A stretch of 61,489 nt of DNA from Acetobacter sacchari (GTDB lineage: Bacteria > Pseudomonadota > Alphaproteobacteria > Acetobacterales > Acetobacteraceae), in assembly GCF_017377715.1 (NCBI RefSeq), contig NZ_JAFVMF010000021.1, positions 1 through 61,489 on the forward strand. Reading direction: 5' to 3'. The notes under the pieces were generated by a model. That model did not search any database. It saw only the letters and a list, made by a program, of their open reading frames with translations, and was not told the origin of the DNA. How positions within the stretch are numbered: the stretch's first letter is position 1; every line of letters starts with the position of its first letter. A program made the position numbers and the translations under genes. Positions 9,468-18,668 of this stretch are shown piece by piece.

Positions 9468-10238
9468 ATGAGTGAGAGCGAAGGACAAACGATTGTGGCC
9501 GCGCGCAACGCCGGGACGAGCGCCCCGCACATCGATTTCGATGCGGCGCGCTCGCTGATGGTGGACGATCAGGTGCGGCCGATCGAGGTGGACGATCCGC
9601 GCATACTGTCGGCGATGCGCACTCTGCCACGCGAACGGTGCGCGCCGGAAGCAGAACGTCAGTTCGCCTACGCCGACCGTACGCTGCCCCTGACGGATGG
9701 ACGTTATCTGCTTCAGCCCATGATCGCCGCGCGCCTGACGCAGGCGGCGGGAATTGTGAACGAAGAGCGTATTCTGGTCGTCGCCGCAGGGACGGGTTAT
9801 CTGGCGGCGCTTGCATCGCATCTGGGCGGGCGTGTCATTGCCGTCGAATCCGATCCCGATTTGCGTGCGGTTGGCGAGGCGTTCACGGGCGATGTCGCGT
9901 CGGGCGTCGTGTGGCGGCATGGACCACTCGAGTCCGGGGCGGCGGCAGATGCGCCGTTCGACCTCATCCTCATCGATGGCGGTGTTCAGGAAATTCCGGA
10001 TTTCTGCGCGGCGCAACTGGCGCCCGAGGGGCGTGTAGTCGGGTTGCTGTCGCGTGACGGCGTCGCCTCGTCAGCGTTCGTCGCGGAGCTGGATCGCTCG
10101 GCGGCCAAGGGGAACGCCGCGAAAGGCGGGCAGCCGATTGTTTCGCAAGGCGAAAGCGCATGGGCGATTCGCCTTCAGTTCGACGCTCCGGCGCCGCTCT
10201 TGCAGGAGTTGCTCCCTAAGCCGGTCTTCTCATTCTGA
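9468..10238 (+). CDS. Protein-L-isoaspartate O-methyltransferase family protein
   Basis: A 256-residue SAM-dependent methyltransferase-fold protein. MVDDQVRP, RERC, YAD and LLQPMIAARL correspond to the isoaspartyl methyltransferase N-terminal region, and VVAAGTGYLAALAS is the SAM-binding loop, followed by an acidic strand (IAVESD) and DLILIDGG. Compared with classical Pcm the SAM loop reads AAGTGY rather than GxGSGY, so activity should not be assumed. The ATG at 9468 is preferred because the upstream frame has no homology-like residues. It sits directly upstream of tolC, an arrangement common in Alphaproteobacteria. Confidence 0.82.
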   Translation: MSESEGQTIVAARNAGTSAPHIDFDAARSLMVDDQVRPIEVDDPRILSAMRTLPRERCAPEAERQFAYADRTLPLTDGRYLLQPMIAARLTQAAGIVNEERILVVAAGTGYLAALASHLGGRVIAVESDPDLRAVGEAFTGDVASGVVWRHGPLESGAAADAPFDLILIDGGVQEIPDFCAAQLAPEGRVVGLLSRDGVASSAFVAELDRSAAKGNAAKGGQPIVSQGESAWAIRLQFDAPAPLLQELLPKPVFSF

Positions 10239-10414
10239 GACGGGCCGAAGCGTCCGGACTTCCGGCTTTTCGTGCGGATGCGTTTTTTCAGATTGTCGGG
10301 CGACGGCAAGACGCTGTTAAGTTCATGAGTGGAGTATCAAAATATAACGTGGCATAAGCGTCTTGGCTCGACGCCGCGTGCGGGACAGGGCGAGTGGCGG
10401 AGACGAGAACGGCG

Positions 10415-11854
10415 ATGAAGCATTCCTGTGGCGTAGGGTTGGGATTGGCTGCACTATTGTACAGCTCCACCGCTCTGGCCCAGAAATACGACGGCAGCGG
10501 GGCGCCAAGCTTTATTCCGCACACCCTGCAGGAAGCGTTGTCGGCGGCGTATTTGACCAACCCGACGCTTCAGCAGGAACGTGCGACGCTGCGTGCGACC
10601 GACGAGACTGTGCCTACAGCGCTTGCTGGCTGGCGTCCGAAAATTCAGGGAACGTTCGCACCGAGTTATTATAAGGGATATAATAATTATCGAGGAAATA
10701 CGGACGTCCCTGGCTCCGGGTATTTCCGCAGCTATAGCACTGGGGGCTATCAGGCTCAGGTCTCGATTCAGCAGCCCATATACAGTGGCGGCAAGACGAC
10801 CGCGTCGACGCATGAGGCTGTCAATCAGGTGATGGCGGAGCGCGCCAAGCTGATCTCGACCGAGCAACAGGTGTTTATGGACGTCGTCAACGCCTATGTC
10901 GGCGTCATTGAAGACGAGCAATTATTACAGCTGAATATCAACAACGAACGCGTTCTTGAGCAGCAGTTACGCGCGACCAACGAACGCTTCCACGTTGGCG
11001 AAATTACACGCACCGATGTGGCTCAGGCAGAGGCTGCGTTCGCCAGTGCGAAGGCGACGCGCCAGCAGGCGGAAGGCACCCTGCAGACGGCTCAGGCGAC
11101 CTATATGCAGATCGTCGGCATGGCCCCCCCGCCGAATCTTGAGCCGCCTCAGCCGCTCGTGCTGCCCGTCAAGTCGGAAGCCGAGGCCGTTGCGCTCGCG
11201 ATCAAAAATAATCCGGACGTCGTGAACGCGTTATTTACCGAATCAGCGCAAAAAGATGCTGTCGGCGTCGCTATGGCGGCGATCATGCCCACCGTTTCTG
11301 TGGAGGGCGCGTATATGAAATCGAAGAATCAGGAGCTGAACAACCAGATCAACGAAAACAAATATGCGCTTCTGAACGTCAACGTGCCCATTTATCAGGG
11401 CGGTTCGGAGTACGCGGCGATCCGGCAGGCGCGCCAGCAGGCTTTGGCGGCAAGACGTGCAGTCGACGTGCAACGACGGACTGCGGCTCAGGCCGCTGCG
11501 TCAAACTGGCAGAAGCTGGTTTCTTATAAGGCGGCTATCGAAAGCAACCGTATGGCCATCAAGGCCGGTCTGGTTGCGCTGGACGGAGTCGAGCGTCAGG
11601 CGATTGTTGGAACCAGCACCACCCTTGAGGTGTTACAGCAGCAGGGGACCTTGCTGCAGGCTCAGGTGGCGCTGGTGCAGAGTCTCAGCAATATGGTGAC
11701 GGCGTCTTACAACGTGGCTTCGTCGATCGGGCGTCTTACCGCGTCCGATCTGCATCTGAATGTCCCGTTGTATGATGAAAAAGCGTATTATAATGCGGTA
11801 AAAGATCGACTTTGGGGAATTAGTGACTACGCGGTTAACCAGCCGGGCCGTTAG
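10415..11854 (+). CDS. tolC: TolC-family outer-membrane efflux channel
   Basis: About 479 residues with a signal peptide (MKHSCGVGLGLAALLYSSTALA) starting at ATG 10415; a GTG 21 bases earlier is an alternative. Two OEP repeats are visible. The first runs from HTLQEALSAAYLTNPTLQQERA, with periplasmic helices to about residue 250; the second begins EAEAVALAIKNNPDVVNALF. YSGG and YQGG mark the beta-strand to helix transitions. It would serve as the outer-membrane exit duct for tripartite pumps such as the HlyD/FUSC set in this window and for type I secretion. A short gap separates it from popZ, suggesting co-transcription. Confidence 0.9.
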   Translation: MKHSCGVGLGLAALLYSSTALAQKYDGSGAPSFIPHTLQEALSAAYLTNPTLQQERATLRATDETVPTALAGWRPKIQGTFAPSYYKGYNNYRGNTDVPGSGYFRSYSTGGYQAQVSIQQPIYSGGKTTASTHEAVNQVMAERAKLISTEQQVFMDVVNAYVGVIEDEQLLQLNINNERVLEQQLRATNERFHVGEITRTDVAQAEAAFASAKATRQQAEGTLQTAQATYMQIVGMAPPPNLEPPQPLVLPVKSEAEAVALAIKNNPDVVNALFTESAQKDAVGVAMAAIMPTVSVEGAYMKSKNQELNNQINENKYALLNVNVPIYQGGSEYAAIRQARQQALAARRAVDVQRRTAAQAAASNWQKLVSYKAAIESNRMAIKAGLVALDGVERQAIVGTSTTLEVLQQQGTLLQAQVALVQSLSNMVTASYNVASSIGRLTASDLHLNVPLYDEKAYYNAVKDRLWGISDYAVNQPGR

Positions 11855-11891
11855 TCTGGGTATTTCGAGCGGGCTGCCAGGGGACGTCTAG

Positions 11892-12863
11892 ATGACAGAT
11901 GAGCATGACAGCCACGCCGAGAGCGGTTCGATAGAGACTGTCCTGTCGTCTATCCGTCGTATTCTTCAGGATGGCCGGGATGACGCCGCTTCTCCCGAGG
12001 CGAATGTCGGCCATGCGGCGTATGATGACGACGAAGATGATGAAGACAGTGTTCTCGTCTTGGACTCTTCCATGATCGCGGAAGACGATGGCGGCGAGCT
12101 CTCGGCTCATGATGCGCAGCAGGTGGCTGACTCTTCGGAGCATGAGCATGGGCTTGGTGCGGAAAAATCCACGACGGACGCGACAGAGGCGAAGGGTGTT
12201 GACCCAGCAGAGGCAGGCGAAGGACATGTGACGTCGGACGTCGTGACCCCCCTTGCTGAGACGCCAGCGGGCGAATTTGTCGAGTCGCCTACGGAACAAC
12301 CGGTCGCGGCAACCCCTTCGGCCACCAAGAGCGTTAGCACTGAATCTGACGCTTCTGCGTCGGAGGGTGAAGGTAAAATTTCGTCAAAAGACGAGACGGT
12401 AAGCGAAGTTGTCGCTGAAGACCTATCTTCGGCGGTCGTTTCGCCGCATGAAGAAAAGGCTGCGGCGACACAACCAGAGCGGCCGCAGGTAATCCAATCT
12501 GGGGGGATAATGAGCGAAGAGAAAAATACGTCGACCGACGGGCAGAGCTTCGCGCAGGGGTATGGAGCCGCCGGGGCCGCTCCCGAGAGCGACGCGCCTG
12601 CGCCTGTCTCCATCGCGCTGGACAAGCAGACAGTCGGCGCGACGGAACATTCATTCGGCGCGTTGCAGCAGATGCTGCGCCGTAAACAGTCCAACGAACA
12701 CAGGGAGAGACGAGTGGCTATTACGCGTGGTGGAAACCTGACCATTGAAGACATCGTTCGCGATGAAGTCCGCGCCTTCCTCAAGGAATGGCTTGACAAT
12801 CACCTTTCCAGCATCGTGCAGCAGGCCGTGCAGAAAGAGATCGAACGCCTCAGCGATCGGTAA
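11892..12863 (+). CDS. popZ: PopZ/DUF2497-family polar organising protein
   Basis: A 323-residue, strongly acidic protein. A short N-terminal helix (SIETVLSSIRRILQD) and a conserved C-terminal block (LTIEDIVRDEVRAFLKEWL followed by VQKEIERLSDR) flank a long Glu/Asp/Ser/Ala-rich middle of low complexity. This is the PopZ plan: C-terminal oligomerisation helices and a disordered acidic linker. In Caulobacter PopZ forms a polar microdomain that anchors the ParB-parS centromere and recruits cell-cycle proteins. The position just before valS is the usual alphaproteobacterial order. The linker is much longer than in Caulobacter PopZ, whose total length is about 177 residues. Confidence 0.82.
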   Translation: MTDEHDSHAESGSIETVLSSIRRILQDGRDDAASPEANVGHAAYDDDEDDEDSVLVLDSSMIAEDDGGELSAHDAQQVADSSEHEHGLGAEKSTTDATEAKGVDPAEAGEGHVTSDVVTPLAETPAGEFVESPTEQPVAATPSATKSVSTESDASASEGEGKISSKDETVSEVVAEDLSSAVVSPHEEKAAATQPERPQVIQSGGIMSEEKNTSTDGQSFAQGYGAAGAAPESDAPAPVSIALDKQTVGATEHSFGALQQMLRRKQSNEHRERRVAITRGGNLTIEDIVRDEVRAFLKEWLDNHLSSIVQQAVQKEIERLSDR

Positions 12864-12890
12864 ACGGTTTGGCTCTGGACTGAATAGGGA

Positions 12891-12926
12891 ACAGGCAATC
12901 GGCGACGATTGCCTGTTTCTCATTTT
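12891..12926 (+). terminator. Rho-independent terminator after popZ
   Basis: A perfect 11-bp stem, ACAGGCAATCG (12891-12901) and CGATTGCCTGT (12906-12916), with a four-base loop is followed by a T-rich tail. It separates popZ from valS. Confidence 0.85.
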
Positions 12927-13012
12927 GGGCTCCTGTGCCAGATAGGGCGATCATCCTGACGATTATGTGGCGGCCCCGCTGATCGTCGCGCGCTCTCTTC
13001 TGGTTATGGACG

Positions 13013-15706
13013 ATGCTCGACAAGACGTTTCAGGCGACAGACACCGAAGCCCGTCTCTATGCGGCGTGGGAGAAGGACGGGGCGTTCGCGGCCGACCCGC
13101 AAAGCCCAGCCTCTCCTTTCACGGTTATGATCCCGCCGCCGAACGTCACCGGCGTACTGCATATGGGGCATGCCCTGACCATGACGGTTCAGGACATCCT
13201 GATCCGTTGGCGGCGTATGCAGGGGCGGGACGCGTTGTGGCAGCCGGGCACTGACCATGCGGGCATTGCGACCCAACTGGTGGTCGAACGGCAACTCTCC
13301 CTTGAGCAGCAGACGCGTCAGGCGCTGGGACGCGACGCGTTCATCGAGCGGGTCTGGAAGTGGAAAGCTGAGTCCGGCGACGGCATTACGAAGCAATTGC
13401 GTCGCCTCGGCGCATCGCTCGACTGGTCGCGCGAACGATTTACGATGGACGAGGGCCTTTCCCGCGCTGTGCGCGAGGTGTTCGTTACGCTCCATCGGCA
13501 AAAGCTGATCTATCGCGATCGCCGACTGGTCAACTGGGATCCGCATTTTCGTACCGCGATTTCCGATCTGGAAGTCGAAAGCAAGGAAGTACGCGGCAAC
13601 CTCTGGTACATCCGTTACCCGGTCGACGGCGCTTCTGATCTGTCGATAACCGTTGCGACCACGCGTCCGGAGACGATGCTGGGCGACGTCGCTGTCGCTG
13701 TCCACCCGGAAGACGAGCGTTATGCGGCCCTGATTGGGCGTTCCGTGATCCTGCCTCTGACGGGGCGACGTATCCCTGTCGTCGCTGATGAATATTCCAA
13801 CCCGGAAAAAGGTACGGGCGCAGTCAAGATAACGCCAGCGCATGACTTCAACGATTTTGAGGTCGGCAAACGTCACGACCTGCCTCTGATTGTCGTTCTG
13901 GATGCCGGCGCGAATATTACGCTGGAGGACATCGAGTCCGACCTGCGGATTGAGCCCGGCCTTGCCGACCCCGAGTTTGTACGTGGCTTGCAGGGCCTGC
14001 AACGGGACGATGCGCGTCGCGTCATCGTAGAAGAGCTGGAGCGCCTGGGTCTTCTGGAGAAAATCGAGCCGCATACGCATCAGGTTCCGCATGCGGAGCG
14101 CGGCGGCGCCGTGGTCGAGCCGCGCCTGACGACGCAGTGGTACTGCGATGCGGCGACGCTGGCCGGACCGGCGATCGAAGCGGTCGAGAGCGGACGCGTA
14201 ACCTTCGTGCCGCGTCAGTGGGAGAACACGTTCTTTTCCTGGATGCGCAACATCCAGCCGTGGTGCATTTCCCGCCAATTGTGGTGGGGACATCGAATCC
14301 CGGCGTGGTACGGTCCTGATGGTGAGGTGTTTGTCGCGCATGACGAAGCAGGCGCCGCAACGCTCGCCGCCGCGCATTATGGCGAGACCGTCGCGCTGAC
14401 TCAGGACGAGGACGTTCTCGACACGTGGTTCTCGTCCGGCCTCTGGCCGTTCTCGACGCTCGGCTGGCCGGATAAGACGCCCGAACTGGCGCGTTACTAT
14501 CCGACCGACGTGCTGGTCACGGGCTTCGACATCATCTTCTTCTGGGTCGCCCGGATGATGATGATGGGCCTGCACTTCATGGACGACGTGCCGTTCCACA
14601 CTGTCTTCATTCACGGCCTCGTTCGCGACGAGCGCGGCCAGAAAATGTCGAAAAGCAAGGGCAACGGCATCGATCCTCTGGAACTGCTCGACACTTACGG
14701 AGCCGACGCGGTTCGATTCACGATCTGCGCCCTTACCGGCGTCGGGCGGGATCTGAAATTCGGTCCGAAGCGGGTTGAGGATAACCGAGCTTTCATCACG
14801 AAGCTCTGGAACGCCGCGCGATTCTGCGAGATGAACGGCGTCAAGGCGGCTCCCGGCTTCGATCCGGCGAAGGTCGTCAGCCCGCTGGGTCGCTGGATTC
14901 TGCATGAAGCGTCCAAAGCCGTGCAGGAAGCGACGGCGGCTCTGGAGGCGTATCGCTTCGACGATTACGCAGGCGCCTGCTACCGCTTTGTGTGGAACCG
15001 GTTCTGCGACTGGTATCTGGAGTTCACCAAGCCGGCCTTCACCGGGGAAGCGGGACCAGAAGCGGAAGAGCTGCGCGCCGTCACCGCGCACGTGCTCGAT
15101 GTGGTGTTGCGCCTGTTGCAGCCGGTCATGCCATTCGTGACCGACACGTTGTGGAGCGAATTCGGGTTCGGTCCTTCGGGTGGATTGATTGGCGCCGCGT
15201 GGCCGGAACAGATTCCGGTGACGGACGCTGCTGGAGCGGCGGCAGAACTTGACTGGGTGATCCGCTTCATTTCCGAAATTCGCACTGTGCGATCGGAGAT
15301 GAACGTGCCGCCGTCGCGCCTGTCGCCGGTTCTGCTTCAGGGAGCCACTCAGGAGAGCGTCGACTGTGCGACGCGCTGGCGTGAGGCGATCGGGCGTATG
15401 GCTCGCGTTTCGGAGATCGAGGCGTTGCAGGGCGACCCGCCGCGTGGGTCCGCCCAGACCGTGCTTGGGGATGCGACGCTGGTCCTTCCGCTAGCTGATC
15501 TGATCGATCTGGACGTGGAGCGCGCGCGCCTGACGAAAGAACTGGACAAGGCGCGCGGCGAAATCGAGAAAACCGAGCGCAAGCTGGGCAACGCCGATTT
15601 CATCGCTCGCGGCAAGCCAGAGGTCGTCGAGGAAACCCGGGAGCGTCTGGTGGCGCAGCAGGGCGAGCGGGATCGGTTGCAGGTCGCACTGGGGCGCCTC
15701 GCCTGA
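13013..15706 (+). CDS. valS: Valyl-tRNA synthetase
   Basis: Charges tRNA-Val in the cytoplasm. It is a class I synthetase of 897 residues. The HIGH-type motif is PPPNVTGVLHMGHAL (HMGH at residues 50-53), and KMSKS appears near residue 544. The CP1 editing domain is present (TTRPETMLGDVAV and the GTGAVKITPAHD block). A C-terminal coiled-coil arm ends the protein (the region from about residue 830, with many Glu/Lys/Arg), as in bacterial ValS. The start at ATG 13013 (MLDKTFQATD) fits the family. Confidence 0.97.
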   Translation: MLDKTFQATDTEARLYAAWEKDGAFAADPQSPASPFTVMIPPPNVTGVLHMGHALTMTVQDILIRWRRMQGRDALWQPGTDHAGIATQLVVERQLSLEQQTRQALGRDAFIERVWKWKAESGDGITKQLRRLGASLDWSRERFTMDEGLSRAVREVFVTLHRQKLIYRDRRLVNWDPHFRTAISDLEVESKEVRGNLWYIRYPVDGASDLSITVATTRPETMLGDVAVAVHPEDERYAALIGRSVILPLTGRRIPVVADEYSNPEKGTGAVKITPAHDFNDFEVGKRHDLPLIVVLDAGANITLEDIESDLRIEPGLADPEFVRGLQGLQRDDARRVIVEELERLGLLEKIEPHTHQVPHAERGGAVVEPRLTTQWYCDAATLAGPAIEAVESGRVTFVPRQWENTFFSWMRNIQPWCISRQLWWGHRIPAWYGPDGEVFVAHDEAGAATLAAAHYGETVALTQDEDVLDTWFSSGLWPFSTLGWPDKTPELARYYPTDVLVTGFDIIFFWVARMMMMGLHFMDDVPFHTVFIHGLVRDERGQKMSKSKGNGIDPLELLDTYGADAVRFTICALTGVGRDLKFGPKRVEDNRAFITKLWNAARFCEMNGVKAAPGFDPAKVVSPLGRWILHEASKAVQEATAALEAYRFDDYAGACYRFVWNRFCDWYLEFTKPAFTGEAGPEAEELRAVTAHVLDVVLRLLQPVMPFVTDTLWSEFGFGPSGGLIGAAWPEQIPVTDAAGAAAELDWVIRFISEIRTVRSEMNVPPSRLSPVLLQGATQESVDCATRWREAIGRMARVSEIEALQGDPPRGSAQTVLGDATLVLPLADLIDLDVERARLTKELDKARGEIEKTERKLGNADFIARGKPEVVEETRERLVAQQGERDRLQVALGRLA

Positions 15707-16037
15707 AGAACTCCGAGGCTGAAAGGCGTACTGTTTTTCCGGGGATATCGGCGGCATAGCAACGCGTGAGCATGGCTCCCGTCTTGCGTCGCTTCAGGTC
15801 TCCGGAAAACTGCCTTGGCGGGTCTGAAATCTTGGGTGGTTCTTTCGAATGAAAGCGAGAATCGATCGGTCCTGCGTTCACCCTGACTACGCAGCGCGTC
15901 TTCTGCCGAAATACAGGGCTCATGGACGCCAGTATTCTGGACCCGAATATCCTTCCCGCGAAAACACAAGATATTGGAGGTGCGTTCCGGCAGGCCGGAA
16001 TGTTGCTCCGAAAATCAAACACTCTGGAGAATTTCTT
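15707..16037. other. Leader region of the ester hydrolase gene
   Basis: About 331 bases without a supported gene. The aehA frame is open back to 15849, but the residues there do not look coding and a signal peptide begins at 16038. A perfect TTCCGGC AG GCCGGAA palindrome (15985-16000) lies about 38 bases before the start codon and could form an RNA hairpin or an operator. Confidence 0.55.
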
Positions 16038-17999
16038 ATGAACCGTGTGCGCGCAACCACCGTGACTTCCCGTCTGCGTCGTCGCGTCGGGATCGCGCTG
16101 GGCGTGTCGGCGTCGGCCCTGCTATGCGCCGCAGCGCCTGTGGATTCCAACACGGTGGCGACCGGCAACGACATACCGGCCCATGTCACATTCCCGACGG
16201 CGCAACGCGATTACGTTAAACGCGAAGTCATGATCCCCATGCGGGACGGCGTGAAGCTTTATACTGTCATCGTCGTGCCGAAAGGCGTTCACGACGCGCC
16301 GATCCTGCTGACCCGTACGCCGTACAACGCCAAGATGCGCGCCAACCGCGTGCCGGATGCTCCGACCATGCGTGCCCTTCTGCCGCAGGGCGACGACGTG
16401 TTCGTCGATGGCGGCTACATCCGCGTGTTTCAGGATATTCGCGGTAAATACGGTTCGGAAGGCGATTACATCATGACGCGTCCGCCGCGTGGCGCACTCA
16501 ACCCGACCAACACGGATGAGACGACCGACGCGTGGGACACGATTGCCTGGCTGGTGAAAAATACGCCCGAGTCTAATGGGCGCGTCGGCATGACCGGGTC
16601 GTCCTACGAAGGCTTCACCGTCGTAATGGCGCTGCTCGACCCGCATCCGGCGCTTAAGGTTGCCGCTCCGGAAAGCCCGATGGTCGATGGATGGATGGGC
16701 GACGACTGGTTCCATTACGGCGCGTTCCGACAGGGCAGTCTGGATTACTTCACGGAGCAGATGACGGTGCGCGGCGAGGCGGATACGATCCCGCGCGTGG
16801 GTCTGGACGATTATTCGAATTTTCTCGCGGCGGGTTCCGCCGGCGCGTTCGCGACCCAGGCCGGGCTGGATCAGTTTCCCTTCTGGCGTCGGATGAAGGC
16901 GCACCCCGCCTATGACGCATTCTGGCAAGGGCAGGCGCTGGACAAGCTGATCGCGCAGCGCAAGCCCACTGTGCCCATGATCTGGGAGCAAGGCTTGTGG
17001 GATCAGGAGGACATGTGGGGCGCGATCCACAGTTGGCAGGCGCTGCGCAACGCGGGCGTTTCGACGCCCAACGTGCTGGTCATGGGGCCGTGGCGGCACA
17101 GCGGCGTGAACTACAACGGCTCGTCGCTTGGACCGTTAAATTTTGAAGGAGACACCGCCGAGCAGTATCGTCGTGACGTCTTCCGCCCCTTCTTCGACCA
17201 ATACCTGAAGCCCGGCGCACCTGCGGCTTTGCTGCCGCCTGCGATCATCTACAACACGGGGTTGCAGCGCTGGGATCGATACGAGAACTGGCCGCTGGCA
17301 TGCGAGAAGGGCTGCGCGTCCGGTATGAAGTCGCTCTACTTTACGTCGAACAACGGGCTGTCGTTCTCGCATCCGGAATCCGACGGGTCGGATTCCTACG
17401 TGTCTGATCCCGCTCACCCTGTGCCGTTTCTGTCGAGGCCGTTCAATTTCGGGCAGAGCGCCCGCTGGAAACCGTGGCTCGTGCAGGACCAGCGCGAGGC
17501 TGAATCCCGTCCCGACGTACTGACCTACGAGACGGCGCCGCTCGACGAGCCGGTGGCCGTCAGCGGCGTTCCGGTGGCCGAACTCTACGCCGCGACGACG
17601 GGCACGGACGCGGACTGGGTGGTCAAGCTGATCGACGTCAATCCGCCGACCACGGCGGATCGGCCGGAGATGGGCGGATATGAGCTGCCTGTGTCCGAGG
17701 ACATTTTCCGTGGCCGCTACCGCAAGAGCTTCTCGCAGCCTTCGCCGATCGAGGCCAACCGTGTCGAAAACTACCGCTTCACGTTGCCTCCCGTGAATCA
17801 CGTCTTCGCCAAGGGACATCGAATCATGGTGCAGATCCAGTCGTCCTGGTTTCCGCTCTACGATCGTAATCCGCAACGATATGTCGCCAACATCTTCGAC
17901 GCCACGCCTGCGGATTACGTGAAAGCGACGCAAAGCATACATCACGGCGGCGCGGCGGCGAGCGCCGTTATCCTTCCGGTTGCGCCTGTCGCGCAGTAA
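16038..17999 (+). CDS. aehA: Alpha-amino-acid ester hydrolase (CocE/NonD serine hydrolase)
   Basis: A 653-residue secreted enzyme; ATG 16038 follows CTGGAGA and opens a signal peptide (residues ~1-33). It hydrolyses or transfers acyl groups of alpha-amino-acid esters and amides, including beta-lactam side chains in characterised relatives. The triad can be placed as Ser189 (GSSYEG), Asp322 (LWDQED) and His354 (PWRHSG); the spacing of 133 and 32 residues closely matches the Xanthomonas citri enzyme (174, 307, 340). The acidic cluster that recognises the substrate ammonium group is also present (Asp223 within GDDW, Glu324 and Asp325). A C-terminal jelly-roll follows. The enzyme is expected in the periplasm or outside the cell. 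msrA follows after 79 bases. Confidence 0.9.
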   Translation: MNRVRATTVTSRLRRRVGIALGVSASALLCAAAPVDSNTVATGNDIPAHVTFPTAQRDYVKREVMIPMRDGVKLYTVIVVPKGVHDAPILLTRTPYNAKMRANRVPDAPTMRALLPQGDDVFVDGGYIRVFQDIRGKYGSEGDYIMTRPPRGALNPTNTDETTDAWDTIAWLVKNTPESNGRVGMTGSSYEGFTVVMALLDPHPALKVAAPESPMVDGWMGDDWFHYGAFRQGSLDYFTEQMTVRGEADTIPRVGLDDYSNFLAAGSAGAFATQAGLDQFPFWRRMKAHPAYDAFWQGQALDKLIAQRKPTVPMIWEQGLWDQEDMWGAIHSWQALRNAGVSTPNVLVMGPWRHSGVNYNGSSLGPLNFEGDTAEQYRRDVFRPFFDQYLKPGAPAALLPPAIIYNTGLQRWDRYENWPLACEKGCASGMKSLYFTSNNGLSFSHPESDGSDSYVSDPAHPVPFLSRPFNFGQSARWKPWLVQDQREAESRPDVLTYETAPLDEPVAVSGVPVAELYAATTGTDADWVVKLIDVNPPTTADRPEMGGYELPVSEDIFRGRYRKSFSQPSPIEANRVENYRFTLPPVNHVFAKGHRIMVQIQSSWFPLYDRNPQRYVANIFDATPADYVKATQSIHHGGAAASAVILPVAPVAQ

Positions 18000-18078
18000 G
18001 GATCCCGCGCCGCCGTTGCCGCCGCCGTATCGGCCGCCCATATAGAGGCGGTCAAACGGACAGCACCTGGAGCGTACC

Positions 18079-18636
18079 ATGAGCGATGCAGCAACGACGG
18101 CGACCGAAACCGCAATTCTCGGCGGCGGGTGTTTCTGGTGTGTGGAGGCCGTGTATCTCACGCTGCGCGGCGTGAAGAGCGTGCGTTCAGGGTATGCGGG
18201 CGGGCACACCGAGCATCCGAGCTATGAGGAGGTTTGCACGGGCCGGACCGGCCATGCGGAGGTCGTGGCGGTCGTGTTCGACCCTCTCGAAATATCTTAC
18301 GCCGACCTGCTGCGAATATTTTTTACGGCCCACAACCCCACGACACTGAACCGGCAGGGCAATGACATAGGCACCCAATATCGCTCCGTTATTTTCTGGA
18401 CGACTGAAACCCAGAAAGAGACGGCTGAGGCTGTGCTGAAGGAAATTGAAGCGGCGGACGCATGGGACGCTCCACTGGTGACTGCGATCGAGCCGTTGAC
18501 ACATTTCTGGCCCGCTGAGGCGAAGCACGAGGATTATCTCGCGCGTAATCCTGAAAATGCTTACTGTCAGGCTGTCGTCGCCCCGAAGGTCGCGAAAATG
18601 CGGAAATTGTTCGCACGGTACCAGAAGGACGCCTGA
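18079..18636 (+). CDS. msrA: Peptide-methionine (S)-S-oxide reductase
   Basis: Reduces methionine-S-sulfoxide in proteins, using thioredoxin. It has 185 residues and the active-site GCFWC motif, with nucleophilic Cys18. The family blocks YAGG, HAEVV, FFTAHNPT and GNDIGTQYRS (substrate pocket) are all present. No MsrB domain is fused. There is no signal peptide, so it is cytoplasmic, unlike the secreted hydrolase upstream. It converges with the LysR gene, 32 bases apart. Confidence 0.95.
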   Translation: MSDAATTATETAILGGGCFWCVEAVYLTLRGVKSVRSGYAGGHTEHPSYEEVCTGRTGHAEVVAVVFDPLEISYADLLRIFFTAHNPTTLNRQGNDIGTQYRSVIFWTTETQKETAEAVLKEIEAADAWDAPLVTAIEPLTHFWPAEAKHEDYLARNPENAYCQAVVAPKVAKMRKLFARYQKDA

Positions 18637-18668
18637 AGAGCCGCTGTTCCTGCAGCTATCGCGTGGGA

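Noticed and set aside
13004..15091. Long open frame antisense to valS
   Set aside because: A codon-bias shadow of valS with no family features.
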